DNA of 64,000 bases from NCBI RefSeq assembly GCF_023516715.1, contig NZ_JAMGSI010000002.1, forward strand, positions 806,001 through 870,000, given 5' to 3'. This DNA is from Akkermansia massiliensis (lineage in GTDB: Bacteria; Verrucomicrobiota; Verrucomicrobiia; Verrucomicrobiales; Akkermansiaceae). Position 1 is the stretch's first letter; every line of letters starts with the position of its first letter. Below are positions 1 through 8,327 of this stretch, one piece after another. The notes beneath the pieces were generated by a model. It did no database searches, had not been told where the DNA came from, and saw nothing but the letters and a program-made list of their open reading frames with translations. Both the position numbers and the translations under genes were made by a program.

Positions 1-330
1 GATGCCCAGGTCCGTATGAAGGGAGGACAGGGTCATGGACGGGAAGGCGTCAAAGAAATCCGGCAGGCCGGGGTAAAAGGTGAGGCGTTCCCCAAGCTGG
101 GTGAGCCGGGCATTGCTGACGCGGTCCAGGGAGAGGGCGTCCAGCAAGCTTTTCATGTAAATCAGTTCCCCGTCCCAGCCTTCCCGTTCCCCGGTGGCGT
201 TGCACCTGGTCCAGAACTCCTGCGGGGAGATGCCGAATTCCGGAAAAATGGCCTGATCCTGCATGTAGAAGGGGCTCAGGGTCTGGTCATAGTCGAACAC
301 CAGGGCGATCGTATTCTGCGGAGAGGACAT
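1..330 (-). CDS. HAD-superfamily hydrolase (N-terminal part, cut by window edge)
   Basis: Reading leftward from the ATG at 328-330, the frame stays open for 110 codons to the window edge. The N-terminus carries the HAD motif I nucleophile signature VFDYDQTL (DxDxT, residues 11-18), followed by a cap-like helical region and FYPGLPDFFDAF, typical of HAD phosphatases just before the core resumes. It lies 20 nt downstream of lptB on the same strand, so it is probably the last visible gene of the kdsA-lpt operon. It does not look like the short capless Kdo-8-P phosphatase KdsC, because a cap insertion seems to follow motif I. The substrate cannot be told from this fragment. Confidence 0.75.
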   Translation of the reverse strand, partial: MSSPQNTIALVFDYDQTLSPFYMQDQAIFPEFGISPQEFWTRCNATGEREGWDGELIYMKSLLDALSLDRVSNARLTQLGERLTFYPGLPDFFDAFPSMTLSSLHTDLGI

Positions 331-350
331 GGGAGGGGCGGAAAGTGGCG

Positions 351-1097
351 TTACATGCGGAACTGGTCGCCCAGATACTGCTTGCGGGCGATGGGGTCGT
401 TGGCGATTTCCTCGGAAGTGCCGTGCTTGATGACCTTCCCTTCAAACAGGATGTAGGCGCGGTCCACGATGTGCAGGGTTTCCCGCACGTTGTGGTCCGT
501 AATCAGGATGGAAAGGCCGTCCGTATCGCGCAGCTCCATGACGATCTTCTGGATGTCTGAAACGGCGATGGGGTCCACGCCGCTGAACGGTTCGTCCAGC
601 ATCAGCAGTTTGGGGCTGGTGGCGAGGGCGCGGGCGATGGTCAGCCGCCTCTTTTCCCCGCCGGAAAGCTGGATGGCCATGGAGCGGCGCAGCTTGGTGA
701 TGCCGAAGCGGTCCATCAGCTCCACGGCGCGGTCCTTCTGCTGGCGGGAGGTCATGTCCTTGCGGGTCTGGAGAATGGCCAGGAGGTTGTCCTCCACGGA
801 AAGCTTGCGGAAGATGGACTCCTCCTGCGGCAGGTAGCCCATGCCGCGCCTGGCGCGCAGGTTCATCGGCAGTTCCGTGATATTCTCGCCCGCAAAAATC
901 ACGCGGCCTTCGTCCGGGCGCACGAGCCCCGCCACCATGTAGAAGGAGGTGGTTTTTCCCGCGCCGTTCGGCCCCAGCAGGCCTACGATCTCGCCATGGC
1001 CCACCGTCAGGCTGACCTGGTCCACGACGGTCCGCGTTTTATAGGTTTTGCAGATGCCTTCGGCTCTCAGCAGATGGGTGGATAGGGGGGAGCTCAC
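351..1097 (-). CDS. lptB: LPS export ABC transporter ATP-binding protein LptB
   Basis: Cytoplasmic ATPase that powers LptFG extraction of LPS from the inner membrane. The 248 aa are full length for LptB. Visible motifs are Walker A GPNGAGKT (42-49), a Q-loop region GYLPQEESIFRKL typical of LptB, signature LSGGEKRR (144-151), Walker B LLMLDEP (164-170) and the switch His in ITDHNVRET (H202). The start is GTG and overlaps the lptA stop (GTGA, 1094-1097), which implies translational coupling. The lptA-lptB order is the usual one. lptF and lptG are not in the window. Confidence 0.95.
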   Translation of the reverse strand: MSSPLSTHLLRAEGICKTYKTRTVVDQVSLTVGHGEIVGLLGPNGAGKTTSFYMVAGLVRPDEGRVIFAGENITELPMNLRARRGMGYLPQEESIFRKLSVEDNLLAILQTRKDMTSRQQKDRAVELMDRFGITKLRRSMAIQLSGGEKRRLTIARALATSPKLLMLDEPFSGVDPIAVSDIQKIVMELRDTDGLSILITDHNVRETLHIVDRAYILFEGKVIKHGTSEEIANDPIARKQYLGDQFRM

Positions 1098-2062
1098 GGC
1101 TTGCGGTTGGTTTTCTGTTTGTCCCGGTCGGAAAGCTTCTTGTCTACGTGGCGGAACGTGGTCTTGGTGCCGCGGCTGCTGTACATATTCCCGTTCGAGT
1201 ACACGCGGATGAAGGCGTCCTTGTTCGGATTCTTGATGATGGCGTCCGGCGTAATAATCACCGGGGAGCCTGTCAGGATGATTTCCCCGGTTTTGGCGTT
1301 ATAGGTGATCTTGTCCGCCTGGGCGTTGCTGGTTTCCCCCTCCTTGTTGGTATAGCTGGCTTTCACGTTGCCGGAGGCTGCGACCGTTTTAATGGAGTTA
1401 TAGTCAAAATTGCCGCCGTTGGGGAGGGCCACCTGGGGCTTCTCCCCTTCTTTTTCCTTTTCCTTCTCTTTTTCCTGCTTGCGTTCGGAGGGCTTCTTGT
1501 CGCCCGGCTTCTTCGGCACGAACTCCGCATAAATTTTCAGGTGGTCCGCACAGTCCATGGAAAGATTGGGGTTGCGCACCCGGACGTTTTTCATGAACAC
1601 CAGCACGCCTTCTTCCATGTCGAAGTACAGGTCCCCGTCACAATCTACGGAGTACAGGTTGTTTGAGGAATTGGCGCGCATGAAGTTCTCTTCCGGATTG
1701 GGCGCAGCGGGAGCGGTGTCCGCAGCCGGGGCGGCGGCATTGCCGGTGACCTGGTGCTGCTGGCGGAATTCCTGAATCTGCCCGTCAACGGTCTTTTCCT
1801 TCACGTTGTACGCTTCAATCGCCTTCTCACCGTCTTCCTTCAGGCCCGCGGTCGGAACGGGGGCCAGTTCCCGTTCCCTCCGGGCGGTTTCCTCCGCCGT
1901 CAGGGGACGCACGATGCCGGAGGGGGGAGCCAGGGGCGGCTCCAGGCGTGGATCCAGTTCCTTGGGCAAAGGCTGTACGATATGGGCGGGAACGCCGTCA
2001 GTGGCGCCGCAGGCAAGACCTCCGGTCAGGGCGAGCAGCAGCAGGGAGGAAAGTTTTTTCAT
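1094..2062 (-). CDS. lptA: LptA/OstA-type periplasmic LPS transport protein with a charged insert
   Basis: Secreted protein of 322 aa with a signal peptide (MKKLSSLLLLALTGGLACG). The OstA/LptA beta-jellyroll fold is suggested by GVLVFMKNVRVRNPNLSMDC (about 152-171) and by GNVKASYTN...ADKITYNAKTGEIILTGSPVI (about 231-270). These match the family's repeating pattern of a strand, then GNV, then Ad-Y...LtG. The role is to bridge LPS between the inner and outer membranes. It is much longer than E. coli LptA (about 185 aa): a Pro/Ala-rich N-terminal region of about 100 residues and a highly charged KE-rich insert (183-209) split the domain. It sits 11 nt after the LptC-like gene and overlaps lptB. 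Confidence 0.85.
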   Translation of the reverse strand: MKKLSSLLLLALTGGLACGATDGVPAHIVQPLPKELDPRLEPPLAPPSGIVRPLTAEETARRERELAPVPTAGLKEDGEKAIEAYNVKEKTVDGQIQEFRQQHQVTGNAAAPAADTAPAAPNPEENFMRANSSNNLYSVDCDGDLYFDMEEGVLVFMKNVRVRNPNLSMDCADHLKIYAEFVPKKPGDKKPSERKQEKEKEKEKEGEKPQVALPNGGNFDYNSIKTVAASGNVKASYTNKEGETSNAQADKITYNAKTGEIILTGSPVIITPDAIIKNPNKDAFIRVYSNGNMYSSRGTKTTFRHVDKKLSDRDKQKTNRKP

Positions 2063-2073
2063 AAAAGGAATGG

Positions 2074-2553
2074 TTACTTGTTGCGTTGATCCATGCGGAT
2101 GGTGGTTTGAACGGGGCCAAGGATGATGCCCCTCTTGATATTGGTATCCATGTAAAGGCCGGTGCCCCTGGCGGAAAAGTTCTCTTCCTTGAGGGTGGTC
2201 TCCGTATGGGAGACGACCAGTTTTTTGTCCAGAAAGTAGGAGGCAGCCTTCGTGAAAAGATGGGAGGTCTGGTTGTTCTTCCCGTACAGGTACACGTTCA
2301 GGATGCTGGCGGCAATTTCCTGCGGGGCGGCTACGGTCACGCTTGAAGCGGTCAGCAGCATGGAAAGGCGCGGCCCTTCATACCGTGACAGGCTGACTTT
2401 GGGGAGCACCTGGCCTACGGGCAGAAGCTCCAGCATGGGCAATTTCTTGTCTACGCCGGCGAAGGGCGTGGCTGCGGGCAGGGTGGTATCCGCCTGCGCC
2501 GCCATGCCATGCATGGCAATTACCAGAAAGCATGTGAACGGTAACTTCATCAT
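2074..2553 (-). CDS. lptC: LptC-like LPS export protein
   Basis: Small secreted or membrane-anchored protein of 159 aa with an N-terminal hydrophobic leader (residues 1-21). The C-terminus (KEENFSARGTGLYMDT, then GPVQTTIR) resembles the end of LptC/OstA-like domains, where a G-x-G/D strand pattern closes the jellyroll. Its position directly before lptA-lptB and coupled to kdsA (ATGA overlap, 2550-2553) supports the LptC role of handing LPS from LptFG to LptA. Sequence similarity alone is weak, so the assignment rests mainly on context. The alternative is a lineage-specific OstA-family protein. Confidence 0.6.
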   Translation of the reverse strand: MMKLPFTCFLVIAMHGMAAQADTTLPAATPFAGVDKKLPMLELLPVGQVLPKVSLSRYEGPRLSMLLTASSVTVAAPQEIAASILNVYLYGKNNQTSHLFTKAASYFLDKKLVVSHTETTLKEENFSARGTGLYMDTNIKRGIILGPVQTTIRMDQRNK

Positions 2554-3365
2554 GACTGAACCGCCTGATGGATGGACTGAAGGCGTTTCAGCACGCCTTC
2601 AAGCAGGTGGAGGGGGATTTGGTTGGGCCCGTCGGAAAGAGCCTTGGACGGATCCTTGTGCACCTCCATGAACACGCCGTCAATGCTGCCGGTCGCCATG
2701 GCGGCGGACGCCAGCACGGGAGCCAGTTCGCTGTCTCCGCCCGTGGTTCCGCCCAGGCCTCCGGGCCTCTGGACTGCGTGGGTGGCGTCAAACACGACGG
2801 GGAAGCCTTCCTGTTTCATCCAGTACAGGGAGCGCATGTCCACCACCAGGTTATTGTAGCCGAAGGAGGTGCCGCGCTCGCACATCATGAACTCGTCACA
2901 GCCGAAGGCGCGCATCTTTTCCCCGATGTTCACAGTATCCCACGGAGCCAGGAACTGGCCCTTCTTGATGTTCACGGGACGGCCGCTCTTGGCGCAGGCT
3001 TCCAGAAGATCTGTCTGGCGGCACAGGAAGGCGGGAATCTGGAGCAGGTCCACGTATTCAGCGGCAATCTCCGCTTCCCGGGCCGTATGCACGTCCGTAA
3101 CGACGGGCAGTTCCAGCTCTTTGCCGATTTCCGACAGGATGCGGCAGCCTTCCCGTACGCCGGGTCCGCGGAAGGACGTGATGGAAGTTCTGTTCGCCTT
3201 GTCGTAGGAGGCCTTGAAAATCAGCGGGATGTCCAGGTTTTCCGCAATGGACTTGATGGAGCGGGCCATCTCCCAGACGAAGGATTCGCATTCCAGAGAG
3301 CAGGGGCCCAGGAGGTAGAACGGCCGCGGGCCGCCGATTTCAACGGATTGAATGTAAAACGACAT
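2550..3365 (-). CDS. kdsA: 3-deoxy-8-phosphooctulonate synthase (Kdo-8-P synthase)
   Basis: Condenses phosphoenolpyruvate with arabinose-5-phosphate to Kdo-8-phosphate, the first committed step of the LPS inner-core sugar. The 271 aa are full length. Recognisable family stretches are LLGPCSLE (18-25), FKASYDKANR, DVHT, LQIPAFLCRQTDLL, NIKKGQF and DATHAVQRPGG; the last carries the PEP/metal-site residues. The Cys in GPCSLE fits the metal-dependent class, an inference from the motif. It is the first gene of the operon and overlaps the LptC-like gene, so Kdo synthesis and LPS export are co-expressed. Confidence 0.97.
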   Translation of the reverse strand: MSFYIQSVEIGGPRPFYLLGPCSLECESFVWEMARSIKSIAENLDIPLIFKASYDKANRTSITSFRGPGVREGCRILSEIGKELELPVVTDVHTAREAEIAAEYVDLLQIPAFLCRQTDLLEACAKSGRPVNIKKGQFLAPWDTVNIGEKMRAFGCDEFMMCERGTSFGYNNLVVDMRSLYWMKQEGFPVVFDATHAVQRPGGLGGTTGGDSELAPVLASAAMATGSIDGVFMEVHKDPSKALSDGPNQIPLHLLEGVLKRLQSIHQAVQS

Positions 3366-3689
3366 AAAACAAAACCTGTATGTCCTTATATCATGACGGT
3401 TTCAAGCCCTCCGGTCAAGCCGCTATCCTGCCTCCGCCGGGAGATTCGGCAAGAGGGGACCATTTTCTCCGGACCCTTTCTTTAGAAAGTTCATAAGAAA
3501 ATGAAAATCAGCGGAATAAAAGAATTTTTCCTGCCGTATTGCGGAGAATGGGAGGCCATGGAGGGAAAAGGCGGTTATGGTATTGCCGGAATCCGGCGTT
3601 TCTGTTACAAACGGCAGGCATGCACCGTCCCTGCGTCTGCAAGTGGGGAAGATGCTGAACGCCGCCTTCCCTCTGGGGTCTCACTTCAC

Positions 3690-4415
3690 ATGCCCAAAAA
3701 AATTTACAAGCTATGCGTCTCCTATGATGAGGCGGGGGCCGAACTCCGGCAGCATCTGGCGGATCGCATCAAGCTGCTGGGCATGGACGGCGCTCCCGTC
3801 TGGCAGGCTTCCTTCCGGGACATGCAGGCGGACGACCTGCCTCCGGGCGACGGGGTGGTTCAGATTTATCCAGTCTTCATGCAGAGCGGCTGGACGGTGA
3901 CGGAAGCGCTGCCGGAACAATTGAGCGCCATGTATGCGGAACGCGGCGTGTCTCCGGAATTCGAATTCAAGCCGGTGTGGGGAGCTGGGGAAGACGTGAT
4001 GCCCTTCCTGACCGTCCGCGACGCCCTCGGGAAAGAGCTGGGGCCGGGAACGTCCCTGCTGGTGGTGGCCCATGGAGTAGTGGGAAAGGACCTTCCTCCG
4101 GAGCCGTTCGCCTTTTTACAGAAACTGCGGACCTTTTTATGGCCGCAGGAAACGGATATGGCCCTGGCCTATTTCGGCGCTTCCCCCTCCGTGGAGGAAG
4201 TATTTCCACGTTTGAAGGGAAACAGGGTGGTAGTGCTTCCGTTCCTGATCGGGGAGGGAAAGCACATGAGGGAGGACATGCCTTCTCCGGAATTGGCGGA
4301 GAAGTGGGGCAAGGAACTGGAAATATTGCCTCCCCTGGGCGCGTTTTATTTGCAGAAGGCGCGGGAATACTGGGGAAGGGAACGTTCCGGGATTTCCGCG
4401 AAGACCCGTGATTGA
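3690..4415 (+). CDS. CbiX/SirB-like two-domain protein
   Basis: I chose the internal ATG at 3690 (241 aa). The frame is open back to 3501, but the extra 63 residues are low-complexity and unlike the family. Two half-repeats resemble the CbiX chelatase fold. The first has VVQIYPVFMQSGWTVTEALP (roughly 60-80). The second has LLVVAHGV, then FGASPSVEEVF, then VVVLPFLIGEGKHMREDMPS. The conserved His of the class II chelatase lies in AHG, with a second in GKHMREDMP. The family inserts Co, Ni or Fe into sirohydrochlorin, but no cobalamin or siroheme gene is nearby, so the substrate is open. It is convergent with the MATE gene. Confidence 0.6.
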   Translation: MPKKIYKLCVSYDEAGAELRQHLADRIKLLGMDGAPVWQASFRDMQADDLPPGDGVVQIYPVFMQSGWTVTEALPEQLSAMYAERGVSPEFEFKPVWGAGEDVMPFLTVRDALGKELGPGTSLLVVAHGVVGKDLPPEPFAFLQKLRTFLWPQETDMALAYFGASPSVEEVFPRLKGNRVVVLPFLIGEGKHMREDMPSPELAEKWGKELEILPPLGAFYLQKAREYWGRERSGISAKTRD

Positions 4416-4495
4416 CCCCTGGGGCGCTCCATGACGGTTTCCCTTTCCTCCGGGGTGAGATACCGGTTCCGGTGCGGGGCGAATGCCAGCCGCAA

Positions 4496-5902
4496 TCACG
4501 CGGCCTGCCGGACGGCTCCCGGCTCTTCCTCACGGCAGGGAGGGAAGCCCTGCTTCATGGACCGCGCCAGCTTTCTGCTGGTGAAGTAATAGGCGATGGC
4601 GAGAGGCACGCAGGAGCCGATCCAGGCGGCGGGGCTCGCCATGCTGGCTCCGGTGAAGCCCAGGCAGCGGGCCAGCACGATGGCGGCCAGGGCGCGCATG
4701 CACAGCTCCATGACGCCCGCGAAGGTGGGCACGATGCTCTGGCCCAGCCCTTGCAGCGTGTAGCGGAAGACAAAGAGGAGCGCCAGCACCCAGTACATGG
4801 AGGCATTGATGTTCAGGTAGGTCTGGGCCAGGCTGACGACTTCCTTCTCCCCGTCTCCCACGAACAGCCGGATCAGTTCCGGTCCCCAGGCAATATTGGC
4901 GGCGGCTACGGCGATGCTGAACCCCACGGACATCAGGTTGCACTGGAGAACGCCCCGGCGGATGCGCTCCAGATTCCTGGCTCCGTAATTCTGGGCCACG
5001 TACGTAGCCATCGTGATGCCGAAGGACATCATGGGCAGCGTCGCCACCATGTCGATTTTCTGGGCCGCGCTGAAAGCCGCTACTGACTGCGCTCCCAGCC
5101 GGTTGAGGGCAAACTGCACCAGAATGGCGCCAATGGCGATGATGGATGCCTGGAACCCCATGGGAAGGGCCACGCGGATATGCGCCCAGAGGTAGCGGCG
5201 GCTCATGTTCCAGTCCGCCCTGGTCAGCCGGAGAATGGGAAACCTTTTAAAAACGTAGGCGGTGCAGCAGAGGCCCGCAACCAGTTGGGAGGCTACGGTG
5301 GCGACGGCAGCCCCCGCGGGTCCCATGCCGAACCGCAGGATCAGCGCCAGGTCCAGCGCAATGTTCAGTACGCAGGCCAGAACCAGGAAATAGAGGGGCG
5401 TCCGGCTGTCCCCGAGGGCGCGGAGAACGTTGGAGAGGAGGTTGAACAGCATGGCTGCGCCGATGCCCCAGGAAATGACGATGATGTAGGCGTGGGCCGC
5501 CTCCAGGATTTCCGGAGGAGTTTGCAGCAGTTCCAGAACGGGACGAGCGAAGGCGACGCTGACGGCGGTCAGCAGGACGGTCATGATGGAACTCAGGACG
5601 ATGCAGACGGCAAAGCTGCGCCGCACCGCCCGCCTGCGGCCCGCTCCAAAGCGCTGGGCCGTGATGATAGCCAGCCCCGCCGTGAATCCGATGACGAAGC
5701 CGAGGATGAAAAACATCAGGCCGCCTGTGCAGCCCACGGCGGCCAGGGCTTCCACGCCCAGCGTGCGGCCCACGATCAGGGTGTCCGCCATGTTGTAAAA
5801 CTGCTGGAACAGGTTGCCGATCAGCAGGGGAATGGTAAACAGGAAAATCAATTTGGCGGGATTGCCGCTTGTCAGGGTCTTGGTCATCCGGAACGCCCGC
5901 AT
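4496..5902 (-). CDS. MATE-family multidrug/metabolite exporter
   Basis: Inner-membrane antiporter of about 468 aa with roughly 12 hydrophobic segments in two six-helix halves, the normal MATE length. Family hallmarks are an N-terminal LTSGNPAKLIFLFTIPLL, then NLFQQFYNMADTLIVGRTLG, and GDSRTPLYFLV after the first half. The family extrudes cationic compounds in exchange for Na+ or H+. I prefer the ATG at 5902 because AAGAGG lies just upstream of it; a TTG nine codons earlier is the other option. It is a single gene facing away from the rpsB promoter. The substrate cannot be inferred. Confidence 0.85.
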   Translation of the reverse strand: MRAFRMTKTLTSGNPAKLIFLFTIPLLIGNLFQQFYNMADTLIVGRTLGVEALAAVGCTGGLMFFILGFVIGFTAGLAIITAQRFGAGRRRAVRRSFAVCIVLSSIMTVLLTAVSVAFARPVLELLQTPPEILEAAHAYIIVISWGIGAAMLFNLLSNVLRALGDSRTPLYFLVLACVLNIALDLALILRFGMGPAGAAVATVASQLVAGLCCTAYVFKRFPILRLTRADWNMSRRYLWAHIRVALPMGFQASIIAIGAILVQFALNRLGAQSVAAFSAAQKIDMVATLPMMSFGITMATYVAQNYGARNLERIRRGVLQCNLMSVGFSIAVAAANIAWGPELIRLFVGDGEKEVVSLAQTYLNINASMYWVLALLFVFRYTLQGLGQSIVPTFAGVMELCMRALAAIVLARCLGFTGASMASPAAWIGSCVPLAIAYYFTSRKLARSMKQGFPPCREEEPGAVRQAA

Positions 5903-6060
5903 GGAACGCCTCTTCCATGTTTTTTCCAAGACTGTTTTGCGGCATGTTCCTGTTTTTTATACGATAAGTATCAGGCAGGGGATGAAAGCCGCTGCGGAGG
6001 CGCTCCTCCGGCGGGATGCCGCGGATGGCGGAATGGTTGCGTAAATCAATGATTTATGCT

Positions 6061-6089
6061 TTGACAAGAAGGGCATCGTGAAGTATATT
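6061..6089 (+). promoter_or_regulatory. Sigma70-type promoter for rpsB-tsf
   Basis: A perfect -35 TTGACA (6061-6066) and a near-consensus -10 TATATT (6084-6089) are separated by exactly 17 nt. A start near 6096 would give a leader of about 110 nt before the rpsB ATG. This is among the strongest promoter-like sites in the window and fits a highly expressed ribosomal operon. Confidence 0.8.
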
Positions 6090-6167
6090 ATTTGTCCCTC
6101 GCGTGATTCGGCGCAACCTGAACAATGGGGATCGGAGGGGTAGAAAGCGTCGAAGTCCCTAAAAACC

Positions 6168-6190
6168 GCTTTTCCTGCCGCAAGGAAAGC
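6168..6190 (+). promoter_or_regulatory. Hairpin in the rpsB 5' leader
   Basis: GCTTTTCCT (6168-6176) pairs with AGGAAAGC (6183-6190) with a single bulged T and a loop of about six bases. It ends 15 nt before the rpsB ATG and hides an AAGGAAAG stretch, the only Shine-Dalgarno-like sequence nearby. rpsB operons are autoregulated by S2 in other bacteria through structured leaders; a similar role here is inference. Confidence 0.4.
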
Positions 6191-6205
6191 CACCTACATA
6201 CATAT

Positions 6206-6901
6206 ATGATTAATGATCTGATTAACCAGATGGTTGAAGCCGGTGTTCATTTGGGCCACCAGACCCGCAAATGGCACCCCAGCATGAAGAAGTACCTTCT
6301 CAAGGACAAGGCCGGTATCCATATCATCAACCTTGAAGAAACGGAAAAATGCCTGGACAAGGCTTGCTCCTTCCTGGCCGATCTGGCACGCCGCAACAAG
6401 AAGATCCTCTTCGTCGGCTGCAAGCGCCAGGCCCAGGAAGCCGTCCGCGAAGCCGCGGAAGCCACTGGTCAGTACTACGTCAACCATCGCTGGCTGGGCG
6501 GCATGCTCACCAACATGAGCACGATCCGCAAGAGCATCGAACGCCTTTCCTACCTTGAAGGGATTGAAAAGACCCCGGAATTCAAGAGCATGTCCAAGAA
6601 GGAACTGGCCGCTCTGGACCGCGAACGCCAGAAGCTGGAACGCAACCTTCAGGGCATCCGCAACATGGGCGGCGCTCCGGACGCCATGGTAGCCATCGGC
6701 GCCGATCATGAAGACATCGCCATCCGCGAAGCCCACCGTCTGAACATTCCCGTCTGCGTTCTGGTTGACACCAACGCCGACCCGAAGGAAATCGATTTCC
6801 CGATTCCCGGCAACGACGACGCCGTCCGTTCCATCCGTCTGGTCCTTGACTGCATTGTCAAGGCCATCAACGAAGGCAAGGGCGCTCCCGCCGAAGCCTA
6901 A
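6206..6901 (+). CDS. rpsB: 30S ribosomal protein S2
   Basis: Ribosomal protein S2, 231 aa from the ATG at 6206. The frame is open further upstream to 6125, but S2 proteins begin near MINDLINQMVEAGVHLGHQ, and those extra residues would lie inside the leader. Family motifs are GVHLGHQTRKWHPSMKKYL, ADLARRNKKILFVG, YVNHRWLGGMLTNMSTIRKS, and the C-terminal PVCVLVDTNADP with IPGNDDA. It is the first gene of a two-gene operon with tsf, 30 nt apart, the universal bacterial arrangement. Confidence 0.97.
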   Translation: MINDLINQMVEAGVHLGHQTRKWHPSMKKYLLKDKAGIHIINLEETEKCLDKACSFLADLARRNKKILFVGCKRQAQEAVREAAEATGQYYVNHRWLGGMLTNMSTIRKSIERLSYLEGIEKTPEFKSMSKKELAALDRERQKLERNLQGIRNMGGAPDAMVAIGADHEDIAIREAHRLNIPVCVLVDTNADPKEIDFPIPGNDDAVRSIRLVLDCIVKAINEGKGAPAEA

Positions 6902-6931
6902 ACCAACCCATTTAGAAAGAACAGAAACACT

Positions 6932-7804
6932 ATGGCAGAAATTACTGCAGCTCTCGTCAAGGCCCTCCGCGACAAAACGGACGCCGGCATGATGGATTGC
7001 AAGAAAGCCCTCAACGAATGCAACGGCGACATGGAAGCCGCTGTGAAGTATCTTCGCGAAAAGGGCATTGCCAAGGCTGCCGCCAAGGCTGACCGCGATG
7101 CCAAGGAAGGCGTGATCCGCGCCGCCGTGGCTCCCTGCGGCTGCTCCGGCATCATCCTTGAACTCAACTGTGAAACGGACTTCTGCGCCAAGGGCGACAA
7201 GTTCCAGGGCCTGGTGAACGATGTTGCCAAGGCTCTCATGGATTCCAAGGCCTCCACGCTGGAGGAAGCCCTCCAGGTTGCCATGCCCGAAGGCACTACG
7301 GAAGAATACATCAAGGCCATGTGCAGCTCCATCGGTGAAAACATGGCTCTGCGCAAGTTCGCCCGCCTCACGGTGGACGGCTCCGGCGCTGTGGTCTCCT
7401 ACATCCACATGGGCGGCAAGGTTGGCGTTCTGCTGTCTATCAAGGCCGGCAAGGAAGAAACCGTCAAGTCTGACGCGTTCAAGGCTCTTGCCAAGGACCT
7501 GACCCTGCACATTGCCGCCGCCGCTCCCAAGAGCGTCAGCTCCGACAGCCTGGACCCCGCCTTCGTGGCTGAGGAACAGGAAATCGCCAAGCAGCAGCTC
7601 ATCCAGGAAGGCAAGCCCGAACACCTGCTGGAAAAGATTCTTCCCGGCAAGCTGAAGGCCCTGTACGCCCAGTCCTGCCTGCTGAACCAGGGATTTGTTA
7701 AGGATCCCAACGTCACGGTGGACGCCCTGCTCAAGCAGGTCGGCAAGGAACTCGGCGATGACGTCTCCGTCGTCTCCTTCGTCCGCTACCAGCTCGGCGC
7801 GTAA
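6932..7804 (+). CDS. tsf: Translation elongation factor Ts
   Basis: Nucleotide exchange factor that regenerates EF-Tu-GTP. It is 290 aa, full length. The N-terminal UBA-like domain with the signature LRDKTDAGMMDCKKAL (10-25) is followed by the EF-Tu-contacting region (LNCETDFCAKGDKFQGLVND, about 76-95) and the C-terminal coiled-coil/dimerisation region. It is followed at once by an intrinsic terminator, closing the rpsB-tsf operon. Confidence 0.97.
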   Translation: MAEITAALVKALRDKTDAGMMDCKKALNECNGDMEAAVKYLREKGIAKAAAKADRDAKEGVIRAAVAPCGCSGIILELNCETDFCAKGDKFQGLVNDVAKALMDSKASTLEEALQVAMPEGTTEEYIKAMCSSIGENMALRKFARLTVDGSGAVVSYIHMGGKVGVLLSIKAGKEETVKSDAFKALAKDLTLHIAAAAPKSVSSDSLDPAFVAEEQEIAKQQLIQEGKPEHLLEKILPGKLKALYAQSCLLNQGFVKDPNVTVDALLKQVGKELGDDVSVVSFVRYQLGA

Positions 7805-7829
7805 GCTCCGCGGCAGCATCAATCTCAGG

Positions 7830-7862
7830 AGCCGTTCCCTTCGCGGGGAACGGCTCTTTTTT
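7830..7862 (+). terminator. Intrinsic terminator after tsf
   Basis: A perfect 10-bp stem, AGCCGTTCCC / GGGAACGGCT (7830-7839 and 7846-7855), with loop TTCGCG is followed by C and six T residues. It begins 25 nt after the tsf stop. Confidence 0.92.
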
Positions 7863-7901
7863 GCTTGAGATGGATCCATTAAAGATTTATTCATAAACCA
7901 T

Positions 7902-8327
7902 ATGCATGGAGAAACCGGGAGTCCGGATATGGGTCATCAAAATGTGCGGGGAAGAAAAGATCCGGTCCTGCTGCTGATTATTGCCTCCACCGTGGTAGCT
8001 GGTTTCTGGAGCGCTCTTGTGTTGAGGAATGTCTTTGGCCTTGTGTGGGGGCCTTGGTATTTCCTTGCGGTGTTGTGGTTCTTCAAAAAGACCAATAGAC
8101 GGTGGAAATGGGAAACAACTTCTTTTGTTGTTATCGGCCTCGTGTGTTACTATGAACTCTTTTGGTCCCGGGTGACTCCGGAAGATATGCGCGATGCCCA
8201 GTCGGGGCTGATTTTCATTTTTGGTCCGGTTTTTTCCGGAATAGCGGCTCTCCTTGGAGATGCCGGGGCAGCTCTTCTTTCCTTCCTTGTCCGTTCATCC
8301 TGCGGCAAAGATGAGAAGGAGAAGTAA
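7902..8327 (+). CDS. Small hypothetical membrane protein
   Basis: A 141-aa protein with about three hydrophobic segments: roughly residues 22-40, 46-61 and 76-89 near VVIGLVCYYELFW, with another weak one near 102-130. The tail is charged (GKDEKEK). I recognise no family. Position 7902 is the first ATG after the tsf terminator, with no clear ribosome site; an ATG at codon 10 is the alternative. No neighbour suggests a function. Confidence 0.5.
   Translation: MHGETGSPDMGHQNVRGRKDPVLLLIIASTVVAGFWSALVLRNVFGLVWGPWYFLAVLWFFKKTNRRWKWETTSFVVIGLVCYYELFWSRVTPEDMRDAQSGLIFIFGPVFSGIAALLGDAGAALLSFLVRSSCGKDEKEK

Noticed and set aside
3501-3689. Longer start for the CbiX-like gene
   Set aside because: The 63 extra residues do not resemble the family, and the core begins right after the ATG at 3690; kept only as an alternative.
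6194-7894. A 566-codon open frame on the minus strand
   Set aside because: It is antisense to rpsB and tsf, which are certain; the long frame follows from their biased codon use.
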